A stretch of DNA of 33,930 nt, from contig CALHDG010000206.1 in assembly GCA_938023075.1 (NCBI GenBank), positions 1 to 33,930 on the forward strand, in the 5' to 3' direction. The DNA is from an uncultured Chitinophagales bacterium (GTDB taxonomy: Bacteria; Bacteroidota; Bacteroidia; Chitinophagales; JAHDHT01). The position numbers and the translations under genes are program-made. Positions within the stretch are counted from its first letter, which is position 1, and each line of letters begins with the position of its first letter. Positions 9,479 through 19,874 of the stretch are shown here, piece by piece. Below the pieces are notes generated by a model that was not told where the DNA came from, ran no database searches, and was given only the letters and a program-made list of their open reading frames with translations.

Positions 9479-10039
9479 TTGGGAAAAAGATTTAAAAGGA
9501 ATTACCGTCCACTAAGAAGAAAACCTGAATTCAGGATTAACGAACACATTACAGCACCCGAAGTGCGTATTGTTGGCGATGCCGAAGGTGTAGAGCAAGG
9601 CGTTTATACAACCGGAAAGGCTGTAGAACTTGCCTTGGGGCTTGGTTTAGATTTGGTAGAAATATCACCAAAAGCAGAGCCACCTGTTTGTAAAATTATT
9701 GATTACAATAAGTTTTTGTACGAACGCAAAAAGAAACAAAAGGAGATTAAAAGTAATTCTAAGAAAACGGTGTTAAAAGAAATTCGGTTTGGACCGAATA
9801 CGGATGTACATGATTTTGAATTTAAATTAAAGCACGCCGAAAAGTTTTTGAAAGATGGCGCAAAAGTGAAAGCCTTCGTGTTTTTCAGAGGTCGATCAAT
9901 TGTTTTTAAAGAGCGAGGAGAGCTTTTGTTACTGCAGTTTGCGGAGCGTTTGGCTGACTTAGCCAACTTAGAGCAAATGCCTAAATTAGAAGGCAAAAGA
10001 ATGATTATCTTCCTTTCGCCAAAAGCTAAAAAGAGCTAA
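9479..10039 (+). CDS. infC: Translation initiation factor IF-3, TTG start
   Basis: 186 residues. The N-domain ([25 protein letters not shown] ... [28 protein letters not shown]) and C-domain ([25 protein letters not shown] ... VFFRGR) are intact. IF-3 binds the 30S subunit, prevents 70S association and rejects non-canonical start codons. The only fitting start is TTG at 9479; no in-frame ATG lies nearby. In E. coli infC starts with the rare AUU and IF-3 represses its own synthesis through it, so a non-AUG start here fits the same logic. The usual partners rpmI and rplT do not follow; the next gene is pdeM. Confidence 0.96.
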   Translation: MGKRFKRNYRPLRRKPEFRINEHITAPEVRIVGDAEGVEQGVYTTGKAVELALGLGLDLVEISPKAEPPVCKIIDYNKFLYERKKKQKEIKSNSKKTVLKEIRFGPNTDVHDFEFKLKHAEKFLKDGAKVKAFVFFRGRSIVFKERGELLLLQFAERLADLANLEQMPKLEGKRMIIFLSPKAKKS

Positions 10040-10105
10040 CCTTTATAACAACTGAACGTTTCTGTTTAGTTAAAATTTTAAGCATAAAACCGGTTTTCTA
10101 ACTCA

Positions 10106-10768
10106 TTGGAGACACATATCGAATATGTTTGCCAAAACCAATTGTTGATTTTAAGTGCAAAACGAGCCATATTTTGGCAGGCTCAACGTGCCTTATTAGT
10201 TGCTGATTTACATTTAGGTAAAGCCGGACATTTTAGAAAAGCGGGTATCGCTTTGCCCGCTTCTATCACACCAATTGATTTATTGAGGTTAGAAGATTTG
10301 ATAAAAGAGTTTCAACCGGCTATTTGCTATTTTCTGGGAGATTTGTTTCATAGTGACTATAATAAAGAGTTTTTATTGTTGAAAGATTTTATCAGAAAAT
10401 ATACAACTGTTGAGTTTGTGTTAATAAAAGGCAACCACGATATTGTAACCGACCAGCAAATTAAAGCTTTAGGTATTGCGGCTATTTACGAAAGTTTGGA
10501 CATTCCACCTTTTCAGTTTACCCATCATCCTCAAATTGATGATAAATTATATAATATTGCCGGGCATCTACATCCTGGTTATACAATACGTGGTGTTGGC
10601 AGGCAAAGTATTAGTACCCCCGTTTTCTACTTTGGGCAACATCAAGCGATTTTACCGGCATTTAGTGTTTTTAGTGGCAAGGCTTTTATCCAACCTAAAC
10701 CTGAGGACATCTTATTTGGCATTGTAGAAGACCAACTCATTGAAATTGATAAATCAAACTTTGAATAG
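10106..10768 (+). CDS. pdeM: Ligase-associated DNA damage response endonuclease PdeM (metallophosphoesterase)
   Basis: 220 residues. Calcineurin-type phosphoesterase motifs are complete: DLHLGK (Asp34, His36), LGDLFHS (Asp79), KGNHD (Asn110, His111), His140 and GHLHPG (His154, His156), binding a dimetal centre. The segment GKAGHFRKAGIALP is typical of the PdeM family, which usually sits beside a DNA ligase and an Lhr-type helicase in a repair cluster. None of these partners is in the window. The start is TTG at 10106, since an in-frame stop lies 21 bp upstream and no earlier start exists. It follows infC by 66 bp on the same strand; cotranscription is possible. Confidence 0.85.
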   Translation: METHIEYVCQNQLLILSAKRAIFWQAQRALLVADLHLGKAGHFRKAGIALPASITPIDLLRLEDLIKEFQPAICYFLGDLFHSDYNKEFLLLKDFIRKYTTVEFVLIKGNHDIVTDQQIKALGIAAIYESLDIPPFQFTHHPQIDDKLYNIAGHLHPGYTIRGVGRQSISTPVFYFGQHQAILPAFSVFSGKAFIQPKPEDILFGIVEDQLIEIDKSNFE

Positions 10769-10770
10769 TT

Positions 10771-12237
10771 TTATTTGAGTTCGTCTATTTTTTGTAACAA
10801 CCAATTTTTATCAATATTTAAGTCTTGTTGTTCTAATTTTTCTCTTAAACGCTCTTTACTCATTTTAGTAGCGAAGTGCTTGATACGGTATAAGTTAATT
10901 AGGGTTCGTATAAAATTTCTGTAGCCTTTTTTAATGTTAGAAGTTAAAGCCTTATTTTCATAAAAATATTTCTCAGTTGATCTGAAAATTTGAACTGTTC
11001 TTTCATCATAATCACTGTCCACTTCATAATGTGATCGAAGTAAAAGTGCTCTGCAATTTACATCGTGGTTAATATCAATACTTTCCACTCGAATAAAGTG
11101 ATGTAAAGCCAAATTGTAATCTTGTTGGTAAAAAGCCAAAGCACCAAAATGAAAATGACAGACACTTTCTCTAATTGGCTTTCTAATATATTGTCGATAA
11201 TTGTCAATAATGTTTTTTGCCCAATTGAATTCTCCCACCTTACAACAAACAGCCACTATATTTTTAAGTTTTGATTCAGGAAAAACACTTCCCTCAACTA
11301 ATAAATCTTTTTCGTGCATCATTCTATAAATATCAAAAATATTTTTGTACATATTTTCGCCTCTTCTCAATTTTTTAGCGCAATAATTGATACTTACGTT
11401 ATAAAAAACATTCAAATCATCTTTTGTAATTTCTAACCATTGTCTGTCTAACAAAGTCAATAAACTGTCAAAGGCAATTTTATTTTGTTGTATAATTAAA
11501 TTTACTGTAGAGTATGTTAAGTTAATGAGCGCATGATCTTTATAGTCAGATAGTTGAATTAAATCTAAAGCTATCTGCATAGAGGCTTTATTATATTTTT
11601 TTTCATAAATACTTTCATTTGATAGCATTGTAATATACAAGCCTAGTTTTTTTAAAATGTATTGAACATCATACTGATAATTTAAATCTTGCAAATTAAC
11701 TTCACCAAGATTGCTGGTTTGGTGCGCGTGGTCTAATACAGCTTGTTCAACAACCAAGGCATTATTATGAAACTCCAAATCAATCTTATCCTGACTTTCC
11801 AACACTTTTTTTTCTTTATTAATGTGCCGGTTAAATAAGGCATACTGCTTTTTGTTTAAAAGTTCTTTATAGAGTAATTGGTTTTTAATGGCGGTTTCTT
11901 TTTCTATGGCGTTGACACATAAAAATCGTTCAGCCAATCGGGTGAGGGTATTGTACTTGGAGTTTAAGCGACTTTTTTGTGCAGAAGATAAATCAGTATG
12001 GCTACTTTTATCTTCGCCGAAGATACTATAATAGAGCTTAGTTTCTTGTGCGGAATCATATGAATCGTACCTTATGACATTTTTTTTTAACACGTTTAAT
12101 AAATTTGGTATAACTTTATCGGAATTGAAATATTGGTTCGCTATAAATAGTGAAAAACCCGCCAATTCTTTTTCAGAAAAAGATTTTAGTAAACTTATAC
12201 CAACCGGCTCTTTATTATTTTTAATTTTAGACTTCAT
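10771..12237 (-). CDS. Conserved-looking alpha-helical (TPR-like) protein, unknown function
   Basis: 488 residues, no signal peptide or membrane segment, Lys/Asn/Leu-rich and predicted helical throughout. Helix pairs such as FNWAKNIIDNYRQYI and YNLALHHFIRVESI around 350-400 resemble tetratricopeptide-type repeats, which act as protein-binding scaffolds. The N-terminus (LLKSFSEKELAGFSLFIANQYFN) looks like a separate helical module. I do not recognise a named family or catalytic motif; my impression that related proteins occur only in Bacteroidota is from memory. It converges with pdeM (2-bp gap between stops) and diverges from the M4 protease gene. The long Lys-rich N-terminus suggests a soluble cytoplasmic protein. 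Confidence 0.8.
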   Translation of the reverse strand: MKSKIKNNKEPVGISLLKSFSEKELAGFSLFIANQYFNSDKVIPNLLNVLKKNVIRYDSYDSAQETKLYYSIFGEDKSSHTDLSSAQKSRLNSKYNTLTRLAERFLCVNAIEKETAIKNQLLYKELLNKKQYALFNRHINKEKKVLESQDKIDLEFHNNALVVEQAVLDHAHQTSNLGEVNLQDLNYQYDVQYILKKLGLYITMLSNESIYEKKYNKASMQIALDLIQLSDYKDHALINLTYSTVNLIIQQNKIAFDSLLTLLDRQWLEITKDDLNVFYNVSINYCAKKLRRGENMYKNIFDIYRMMHEKDLLVEGSVFPESKLKNIVAVCCKVGEFNWAKNIIDNYRQYIRKPIRESVCHFHFGALAFYQQDYNLALHHFIRVESIDINHDVNCRALLLRSHYEVDSDYDERTVQIFRSTEKYFYENKALTSNIKKGYRNFIRTLINLYRIKHFATKMSKERLREKLEQQDLNIDKNWLLQKIDELK

Positions 12238-12343
12238 TTATTGATTACAATAAAATAAAAATTAATGACTTACGATATTTTTTTTTCTTTATTTAAACTA
12301 ATTAATGACCTATTTAGTATAAAAAAACAAAAAAACTTCATCT

Positions 12344-12351
12344 TATCTTTG
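12344..12351 (+). promoter_or_regulatory. -7 box of the M4 protease gene
   Basis: TATCTTTG is a perfect TAnnTTTG box 43 bp before ATG 12394. It lies inside the longer open frame that begins at 12265, which argues that 12394 is the true start. Confidence 0.6.
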
Positions 12352-12393
12352 CCCTACCATTTAATTTTAACAAAAGTAAGAAAACCATATTTT

Positions 12394-15300
12394 ATGAAAC
12401 GCGCTTTACTTATAGTCTTTTTATTTACTTTGGTGTTTAACATTATTCATCCTAATAACTGTTGGGCTTCCAATATTAATTTAAGCAAAAACCAATCGGA
12501 ATGGAAAAAATTTAAATCGTCCGAAACTTATACCGCAAAAAAATTAGCTCAAAACAATGCTTATTTAAAATTAGGCAAGCACGATGCACTAAATTTAAAA
12601 AAATTAACCGAAGATGAACTTGGTTATAAACATTATCACTACCAACAAAGTTTTAAAGGTATTCCTATCGAAGCGACAAGCTATTCTATCCACGAATTGA
12701 ACGGTCGAGTGCAATCGGCTAACGGACATTTAATACGCAATATAAATATCAATGTCCGGCCTTCGATTAAACAAGAAGAGGCCTTGTTATTGGCTTTAGA
12801 GAACTGCCCATCCAACCAGTATGCATGGCAAGATGCCTTATCTGAAAAAACACTGAAATTGATAAAAAAGGATGAAGCAGCCAGCTATTATCCTGAGGGC
12901 AATTTGGTTATTATGGATAATCGTTTGAGTTATAAATTCGACGTTTATTCTTTACAACCCCTTTCCCGAAAAAATGTTTTTATTGATGCACACAATGGTG
13001 AATTAATTCAAGCGATAGAAAAACTCCATTTCTGTGCTGCCTTTACCGCATCGGGAAAAAGCAATTATAACGAACAAATCAATTTTACCTCTTGCTACGA
13101 TGAGGGTGCTTATTTATTAAGAAATAGTCTTGGCGGTGGTATGCAGGTAATCGATCAAAACACAGGAAGCATCATTAGTGAAAGTGATGAATTTTTTGAT
13201 GAAGATAAAGCAGCTACCGAAATACATTGGGCTACCCAAAAAACGTATGAATATTTTTTAAGTGAGCACGATAGAAACAGTTTAGACGATAAAGGGATGC
13301 CTTTAGTTAGTGTGGCACACGCAACACTTAGTAAAGATAGCCTGAACAATGCCTTTTGGGATGGTGAAAAAATGTCGTATGGAGATGGAGATGGAGAAAG
13401 GTATGGTTCATTTACCAGTTTAGATATTGTGGCGCATGAGATGATGCATGGTATTACCCAAAATTCAGGAGATAAGCTGACTAGTACTTCCATATCCCGT
13501 GCTTTAAATGAATCTTTTTCAGATATTTTTGGAGAAGTTGTTGAAGCTGCCAATAAAAAAGATGGACCGGATTGGATTACCGGAGCCGATATTGTTATCC
13601 TACCGGGTTATAATGGTATCAGAAATTTGGCAAACCCCAATGATGGGAATATGATTCAAATTCAACCGGATACTTACCAGGGTAAATATTGGGCAGATAC
13701 GAACGCTTTAGAAAGTGTTCATATTAACAGCGGTGTACAAAACCATTGGTTTTATTTATTAGCAGAAGGAGGTAGTGGTGTAAACGATAAAGGTGGTGCC
13801 TATTTTATACAAGGCATTGGCATTGAAAAAGCAGCTAAAATTGCTTATAGAAATTTAGTACATTATTTAGATAAAAATTCTAATTATTCAGATGCCAGAA
13901 ATGGGGCTATTCAAGCAGCCATAGATTTGTTTAAAGAGGGCTCAACCGAAGTAGAGCAAACCATAGCTGCCTGGTGCGCTGTGGGTGTTGGCGAAGATTG
14001 TGACCATTCTGATTTAACTTGCCGACAGAAAGATTCTTTAAATTTAATTAACTTATATATTGCTACAGAAGGAGCTAATTGGAAAACCCCATGGGATACC
14101 AGCCAATCGGTGAAAAATTGGATGGGTATTGGATTTAATGAACAAGACTGTGTGAAGAGTATACAGCTTATTGATAATAACTTAAGGGGGCATTTACCGG
14201 AAGTAATCGGTAATTTTTCTGATCTCGAAAAATTGATCTTAAGTAAAAACAACTTAACAGGGGCTATTCCAAAGCAAATTGGCGAATTGGCTAAACTCAC
14301 GACACTAAATTTAAACAATACCGGGCTTGGCGGTATTGTACCCGATGAAATAAAAAGTTTGATACAATTACAAAATCTTGATTTGAGCCGAAACAATTTT
14401 GAAGGAGTTGTATTGCCAAAAGTGCTTTACTATTTGAAAGAACTCAGATCGATAGACCTGTCTAACAATAATTTTTCAGGAAAAATACCAAATGGAACAT
14501 TTACACTGCCTAAATTAGAAGTTATCGATTTGTCTCATAATGATTTTAATGGCATTATTCCTCAACAGCTACCCTATTTTCCGGTTTTAAACGGTTTAAC
14601 CCTATCTAATAATAATTTTACTGGTGAAATACCTAATTCATTTGATAGAATGCCTAATGTTAAAACGATTTTGTTAGATACCAATTTATTGGAAGGAGCA
14701 CTACCGGGCAAATTAAGTGAACTGAAAAACCTGGTCAAACTTCAAGTAAATAACAACAATTTAAGCGGCTGTTATGATAAATCACTGGCGCTGCTTAATA
14801 ATCAACTTCTGCTTAACACAAATGAATATATCAGCAATGGAAATCAGTTTGACCAAAATTGGGAAGATTTTACCGCAAATAATGATTTAGCCTGTGCGCC
14901 GAAAAATTGCCGGCAAACCGATTCCTTATCTTTAGTTCAATTATACGAATCGGCAAATGGAGCTGATTGGAATGTACAGTGGGATTTTAGTCAACCTATG
15001 GACACCTGGGAAGGAGTTACTTTAAATTTTGATGGATGTGCAGGCAGTCTTTGTTTGGATTATAATTTTGGCTTAAGTGGATACTTAGACCCTGTAATAG
15101 GAAACCTATCCCAACTGGAAGAATTAGCTATTTATGAAGCTGACTTTGAAGGTGGTATTCCTACCGAAATTGGTCAGTTGCAAAATCTAAATTCCTTAAC
15201 CCTTTCCAACTCAAAGCTAGGTGGTGAAATTCCTGCACAAATTGGTCAACTTGAAAAATTAGAATATCTGAACCTTGCAAGTAATGCCTTAAGCGGCAGT

Positions 15301-18300
15301 ATACCAGCAGAAATTGGCAATTTAAGTGCATTGGATGTATTGATATTAGAATACAATCAATTGACAGGCAATATACCCAAGGCGATAGCTAAGCTAACAC
15401 AATTAACACAACTAAGAATTAATGATAACTACATAAGTGGTTTGATTCCTGCTGAAATGAGCAATTTAAATTTGCTTAAAAATCTAAATATACATGCAAA
15501 CCTGATAAATGGAGATTTACCGCTTGAATTGGGCAACTTAAACAATTTAGAATTCATTAACCTAAGCAACAATTTATTGAGCGGATGTTATGATACGAAT
15601 TTAAGAAAACTATGCGAACAAATATATCCGGGTAGTAACAAAAACAGGAACATTAGTGAAGGCAATAATTTCAATATAGCCTGGGAAGACTTCTGCACCT
15701 ATGGAGCTAATATTTGCACCTCGCCATGTCGTATAAATGATTCATTAGCGCTAAAAAAAATACAAACTGCTATGGGTGGCGGCAACTGGCGGTACAAATG
15801 GGATTTAAGTAAACCTATGGATGCCTTGTATGGGGTTCAACTAAATAGTTATGGCTGTGTTGAGGCACTCAATTTATCTAACAATAAATTATATGGATAT
15901 ATACCCACTGAAATAGGGCAATTAAAAAGTTTAACTACTTTAAACTTAGCAAATAATTCACTTTCGGGTGAAATACCTGCCGAAATAAGCAAGTTGAAAA
16001 GTCTTGAAACCTTAAACTTAAGCAACAATCAGTTAAGCGGTGAAATTCCACATATTATAAGCGATTTACAAAATTTAAATTTTTTATGGTTGGCAGATAA
16101 CAATATTAGTGGTCAAATTCCAGCTTCATTTAGTCAACTCATTTACTTACAAAACTTAAATTTATCTGAAAATAATTTAACCGGGGTTATACCTACGTCA
16201 TTTACTACATTACCTCAACTATCTTTTTTGTATCTTTTTGACAATCAGTTAAGCGGCTGTTACAACACCAAATTGAAAAGCCTGTGTGAAACCTTAGATC
16301 CCTTTCAAAATTTATTGGGTACTTTCCGGATTAGCCGTGGTAACAATTTTGACAGCAATTGGGAAGATTTTTGTGATAAAAATACAGGAGCATGCCAAAC
16401 CAACCCTTGCCGGCAAGCTGATTCATTAACCTTAGTAACTTTATATAATGAAACCGATGGAGTGAATTGGAATAGTTTTTACCAATGGAATTTCAACGAG
16501 CCAATGAGTGAGTGGAGAGGAGTGACTTTAAATGACGAAGGTTGTGTGTTTGATTTAAGTTTGCCAGCTGTTGGTTTAAAAAATGAACTTCCGAAAGAAA
16601 TTGGTAATCTGAGCTATTTAAGCAAACTCAATTTGTGGGGAAATCAATTAAGCGGAGAAATTCCGGCATCCATAGGTAATTTGGAACAATTAGAAATATT
16701 GTATTTACCCAACAATCAGTTTACTGGCAATATACCACCTGAAATATGCGAATTAGAAAATCTCAGTCAATTATATTTACATTACAATCAATTAAGCGGA
16801 GATATTTCTAATCGTTTTAAAAATTTAAAGAGTTTGCAATTATTAGAATTGCATAATAATCAATTGACTGGGAGCATACCAGCAGCATTAGCTGATTTGC
16901 CGGAATTGAGAAATTTAGAGTTGCAAAACAATTTACTATCTTCGTGCTACCCGATGGCTTTACAAAATTTATGCGATAAAGAGAATGCTGCTTATTGGAA
17001 GATAAGTGAGGGCAATAATTTTGAGGCAGCCTGGGCAGAATTTTGCATCTTTGAAATGGGTAGTTGTCCGGTAGTTTATGGCACTCAAACAGATTCTTTA
17101 ACTCTTTTATCTTTTTATGCCGCAACAGAAGGCGAGCAATGGACCAATATATGGGATTTAGATCAACCAATGTCAACCTGGCATGGAGTTCAGGTAAATG
17201 AAGCAAACCGGGTTACCGGCTTAAATGTATCCAACAACAATTTGAATGGTTTTATAATAGATGATTTAGAAAATCTTAACTTGTTACAAGCTGTAGATTT
17301 GAGTAATAATCAGTTGGTTGGTCAAGTGCCTGCCAGTTTAGGTAATATTGAAAATTTGACTGACTTAAACCTACACCATAACAATTTGAAAGGCTGTTTT
17401 GCGCAAAATTTAACCACTTTATGTGATCAATTGAATGCCTCCAATAATAATTTGGATGAACAGATTAATGAAGGCAATCAATTTCAGGCTTCTTGGGAAG
17501 ATTTTTGTGAGGGCGGTGTGGAAGTTTGTTACAGCGGTGATGTTTGGCCCGGCGACTACAGCAATAACGGTATAGTGGATGTATATGATGTTTTATATTG
17601 GGGACTCGCTAAGGGAAATAGCGGCACAGCAAGGCAAGCTGCAACAACAAGTTGGTCAGCACAACCGGCACAAGAATGGCAACACTTTCTAAATGGCATT
17701 AATGGTAAACATCAGGACGGCAACGGCGACGGTATAGTGGATGATGCAGATTTTCAACTGATTGATATTCATTACGGTAGAAGCCATGACTTAAACATTA
17801 ATCCTTCTAATCAAAACACATCAAATTTAGATTTAAAAGCAGTTGGTATTGCTTATAATGATGATGGCATTTCTATTAGTTATGATTTAAACATCAATAC
17901 TGAAGATGGTGAACCCTTAAATGTGCACGGCATTGCGGGTAATGTTGACTTAGGAGATTTGCCGGTAAAAGATGTGCAGGTTGATATTGCTAATTCTTCT
18001 ATCGAAGCTGAAGAGTTCTTGGTGGTACATAATGAAAAGAACAATACTATTGATTTAGGCATAACAAGATTAAATCAAATCAATAAGCCTGCGAATGGAT
18101 CAGTTGCACGAATTGTTGTCGCAATTGAAGATATCGCCGTAGGCACCTCGTTCGTAGTAAAAACCAACGGCGGCAACACCATCTCCGCTAATGGCACACT
18201 CAACCAAATGGGGGGTTCTTCTACCTATGGTTCTTTTAATCCTAATGATAATTTGACGCAAGATTTGTCGGTTTTTGTATCGACCAAAGCAGAAACTTGT

Positions 18301-18717
18301 GATCAATTGGGCGAAGCAGAACTCTTTATTACCAATGGTACCGCCCCCTTTACTTATGCATGGAGTAATGGCAACAGCACTTCAAAAATGAGTGATTTAC
18401 CTTCTGGTGATTATACCGTTACGGTTAGCGATGTAGCGGGTTTAACCGCAGAAATAGACTTTAAAATTTATGGACAGTTACCGGTTTATAATGAAAACAA
18501 TGAAATTGAATGTAGCGGAAATTGCGCCGATTATTTAGAAGCCAATAGCTATTTAAATAATGGTGTGTATAAAGCCGGCAATAGCATTCAGTCGAAAGGA
18601 GTTATTTCAAAGCGTGAAAATATTGAATTTAAAGCTGGCGAAAGCATCCTTTTAGAAAACGGCTTTTCAATTGATGTGGATAGTAATTTTTCTGCCGAAA
18701 TTGAAAGTTGCGAATAA
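12394..18717 (+). CDS. Giant secreted M4 (thermolysin-like) metallopeptidase with five leucine-rich-repeat blocks
   Basis: 2107 residues from ATG 12394. The open frame extends to 12265, but the signal peptide (MKRALLIVFLFTLVFNIIHPNNCWA) and the promoter place the start here. Order: signal peptide; FTP/PepSY-type propeptide (about 40-210); M4 catalytic domain with HEMMH (348-352), third zinc ligand Glu373 in LNESFSD and catalytic His443 in VHINSG; five blocks at about 14020, 14911, 15729, 16408 and 17078. Each block opens with a DSLxLxxLY...W cap and continues with plant-kinase-type LRRs (LxxLxLxxNxLxGxIPxxIGxL), and most close with a GNNF..xWEDFC segment. Then come dockerin-like calcium loops (GDYSNNGIVDVYDVLYWG, GNGDGIVDDADFQ), a cohesin-like beta domain, an SprB-type repeat (PFTYAWSNG...LPSGDYTVTVSD) and a C-terminal beta module (AGESILLENGFSIDVDSNFSAEIESC). 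It is exported; the LRRs probably bind a protein or glycan substrate. Confidence 0.92.
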   Translation: MKRALLIVFLFTLVFNIIHPNNCWASNINLSKNQSEWKKFKSSETYTAKKLAQNNAYLKLGKHDALNLKKLTEDELGYKHYHYQQSFKGIPIEATSYSIHELNGRVQSANGHLIRNININVRPSIKQEEALLLALENCPSNQYAWQDALSEKTLKLIKKDEAASYYPEGNLVIMDNRLSYKFDVYSLQPLSRKNVFIDAHNGELIQAIEKLHFCAAFTASGKSNYNEQINFTSCYDEGAYLLRNSLGGGMQVIDQNTGSIISESDEFFDEDKAATEIHWATQKTYEYFLSEHDRNSLDDKGMPLVSVAHATLSKDSLNNAFWDGEKMSYGDGDGERYGSFTSLDIVAHEMMHGITQNSGDKLTSTSISRALNESFSDIFGEVVEAANKKDGPDWITGADIVILPGYNGIRNLANPNDGNMIQIQPDTYQGKYWADTNALESVHINSGVQNHWFYLLAEGGSGVNDKGGAYFIQGIGIEKAAKIAYRNLVHYLDKNSNYSDARNGAIQAAIDLFKEGSTEVEQTIAAWCAVGVGEDCDHSDLTCRQKDSLNLINLYIATEGANWKTPWDTSQSVKNWMGIGFNEQDCVKSIQLIDNNLRGHLPEVIGNFSDLEKLILSKNNLTGAIPKQIGELAKLTTLNLNNTGLGGIVPDEIKSLIQLQNLDLSRNNFEGVVLPKVLYYLKELRSIDLSNNNFSGKIPNGTFTLPKLEVIDLSHNDFNGIIPQQLPYFPVLNGLTLSNNNFTGEIPNSFDRMPNVKTILLDTNLLEGALPGKLSELKNLVKLQVNNNNLSGCYDKSLALLNNQLLLNTNEYISNGNQFDQNWEDFTANNDLACAPKNCRQTDSLSLVQLYESANGADWNVQWDFSQPMDTWEGVTLNFDGCAGSLCLDYNFGLSGYLDPVIGNLSQLEELAIYEADFEGGIPTEIGQLQNLNSLTLSNSKLGGEIPAQIGQLEKLEYLNLASNALSGSIPAEIGNLSALDVLILEYNQLTGNIPKAIAKLTQLTQLRINDNYISGLIPAEMSNLNLLKNLNIHANLINGDLPLELGNLNNLEFINLSNNLLSGCYDTNLRKLCEQIYPGSNKNRNISEGNNFNIAWEDFCTYGANICTSPCRINDSLALKKIQTAMGGGNWRYKWDLSKPMDALYGVQLNSYGCVEALNLSNNKLYGYIPTEIGQLKSLTTLNLANNSLSGEIPAEISKLKSLETLNLSNNQLSGEIPHIISDLQNLNFLWLADNNISGQIPASFSQLIYLQNLNLSENNLTGVIPTSFTTLPQLSFLYLFDNQLSGCYNTKLKSLCETLDPFQNLLGTFRISRGNNFDSNWEDFCDKNTGACQTNPCRQADSLTLVTLYNETDGVNWNSFYQWNFNEPMSEWRGVTLNDEGCVFDLSLPAVGLKNELPKEIGNLSYLSKLNLWGNQLSGEIPASIGNLEQLEILYLPNNQFTGNIPPEICELENLSQLYLHYNQLSGDISNRFKNLKSLQLLELHNNQLTGSIPAALADLPELRNLELQNNLLSSCYPMALQNLCDKENAAYWKISEGNNFEAAWAEFCIFEMGSCPVVYGTQTDSLTLLSFYAATEGEQWTNIWDLDQPMSTWHGVQVNEANRVTGLNVSNNNLNGFIIDDLENLNLLQAVDLSNNQLVGQVPASLGNIENLTDLNLHHNNLKGCFAQNLTTLCDQLNASNNNLDEQINEGNQFQASWEDFCEGGVEVCYSGDVWPGDYSNNGIVDVYDVLYWGLAKGNSGTARQAATTSWSAQPAQEWQHFLNGINGKHQDGNGDGIVDDADFQLIDIHYGRSHDLNINPSNQNTSNLDLKAVGIAYNDDGISISYDLNINTEDGEPLNVHGIAGNVDLGDLPVKDVQVDIANSSIEAEEFLVVHNEKNNTIDLGITRLNQINKPANGSVARIVVAIEDIAVGTSFVVKTNGGNTISANGTLNQMGGSSTYGSFNPNDNLTQDLSVFVSTKAETCDQLGEAELFITNGTAPFTYAWSNGNSTSKMSDLPSGDYTVTVSDVAGLTAEIDFKIYGQLPVYNENNEIECSGNCADYLEANSYLNNGVYKAGNSIQSKGVISKRENIEFKAGESILLENGFSIDVDSNFSAEIESCE

Positions 18718-19011
18718 CAAACAAAAATTTAAAATAACAATTACTTAACCTTAAAAATCGATATGCCTATGTAAGAAAAACAAATTTAGTTCTTCGAATC
18801 ATCTTTAATTATTAAAACAATAATTAACTAAGTTTAAATTGATCATAAAACAAGATTTGTAGAGCTAGATAAAAATTTTGATGAAATTTATTAAAAAACA
18901 CGCATTGAAAAACATTTGAATAAAAACGAATGAAACATTCCAAACATTCACCCCAAAACTAAGAAATTCCCCAATTTAGGAATCCCAAAAACTGAGAACA
19001 TGCCAAATAGT
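18718..19011. other. Intergenic spacer, nothing recognised
   Basis: AT-rich sequence between the protease gene and the mazG terminator. No open frame, strong hairpin or dispersed repeat was found by eye. Confidence 0.5.
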
Positions 19012-19048
19012 AAACCGGAATTGTTATAAAAATAATTCCGGTTTTTAT
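19012..19048. terminator. Rho-independent terminator, probably bidirectional
   Basis: A perfect 11-bp stem, AAACCGGAATT (19012-19022) with AATTCCGGTTT (19034-19044), has A/T-rich flanks on both sides. On the minus strand it ends mazG, and on the plus strand it would stop readthrough from the protease gene. Confidence 0.8.
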
Positions 19049-19050
19049 TT

Positions 19051-19830
19051 TTACCGTATGTTTTGTTTAACAATATTCCAGATAGCATCCATTTCTTCAA
19101 GGGTCATTTCTGATAGCGGTTTTTGTTTTTCTAAAGCAGTGGCTTCCATTTCTTGAAACCTTTTTATGAATTTTTTATTGGTTTTTTCTAAGGCTGTTTC
19201 CGGATCTACTTTTATAAAACGGGCATAATTTATTAACGAAAATAAAACATCTCCAAATTCATCGGATACTCTTTCTAAAGTTTCATTTTTCTGTGCATCT
19301 TTTAGCTCGTCAATTTCTTCTTTTACTTTATCCCAAACTTGCTCTTTGGTTTCCCATTCAAAGCCTACTTGTTTCACTTTTTCTTGTATACGATAAGCTT
19401 TTACCATAGCCGGTAACGATTTGGGTACACCGCCCAATACCGACTTTTTGCCTTCTTTTAATTTTAGTTTTTCCCAATTCAATTTTACTTCTTCTTCATC
19501 GGCTACTTCAACATCCCCATAAATATGTGGATGTCTATTGATTAATTTTTCACACACTTCATTCAATACATCAGCTACATCAAAGGCTTTTTTTTCTGAA
19601 CCGATTTTAGCATAAAAAACCATGTGGAGCATTAAATCGCCCAATTCTTCTTTTACGCCTTTTAAATCATTTTCTAAAATGGCATCAGCCAATTCATAGG
19701 TTTCTTCTATGGTTAAATTTCTTAGCGACTGCATAGTTTGCTTTTTATCCCAAGGACATTTTTCACGCAGTTCATCCATAATATTTAATAAACGATTAAA
19801 AGCGGTTAATGCTTCCGTATGATTCTCCAT
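19051..19830 (-). CDS. mazG: Nucleoside triphosphate pyrophosphohydrolase MazG
   Basis: 259 residues with two tandem MazG domains. The first has the metal-binding EExxE motif (Glu42, Glu43, Glu46 in IEETYELADAI) and EELGDLMLH (61-69); the second has KEEIDELKD and DEFGDVLFSLINYARF. CPWDKKQT near residue 25 is a family hallmark. MazG hydrolyses NTPs to NMP and pyrophosphate, removing abnormal nucleotides and, in some bacteria, limiting (p)ppGpp-related stress responses. It is a single gene with its own terminator, divergent from the small membrane-protein gene across a 72-bp gap. Confidence 0.95.
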   Translation of the reverse strand: MENHTEALTAFNRLLNIMDELREKCPWDKKQTMQSLRNLTIEETYELADAILENDLKGVKEELGDLMLHMVFYAKIGSEKKAFDVADVLNEVCEKLINRHPHIYGDVEVADEEEVKLNWEKLKLKEGKKSVLGGVPKSLPAMVKAYRIQEKVKQVGFEWETKEQVWDKVKEEIDELKDAQKNETLERVSDEFGDVLFSLINYARFIKVDPETALEKTNKKFIKRFQEMEATALEKQKPLSEMTLEEMDAIWNIVKQNIR

Positions 19831-19874
19831 TAAAATAACTTATCTTAAAAAAGGCAAAATACGCTTTTTGAACT

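Noticed and set aside
12265-12393. An N-terminal extension of the M4 protease
   Set aside because: It contains a perfect -7 box and would bury the signal peptide; ATG 12394 gives a normal exported N-terminus.
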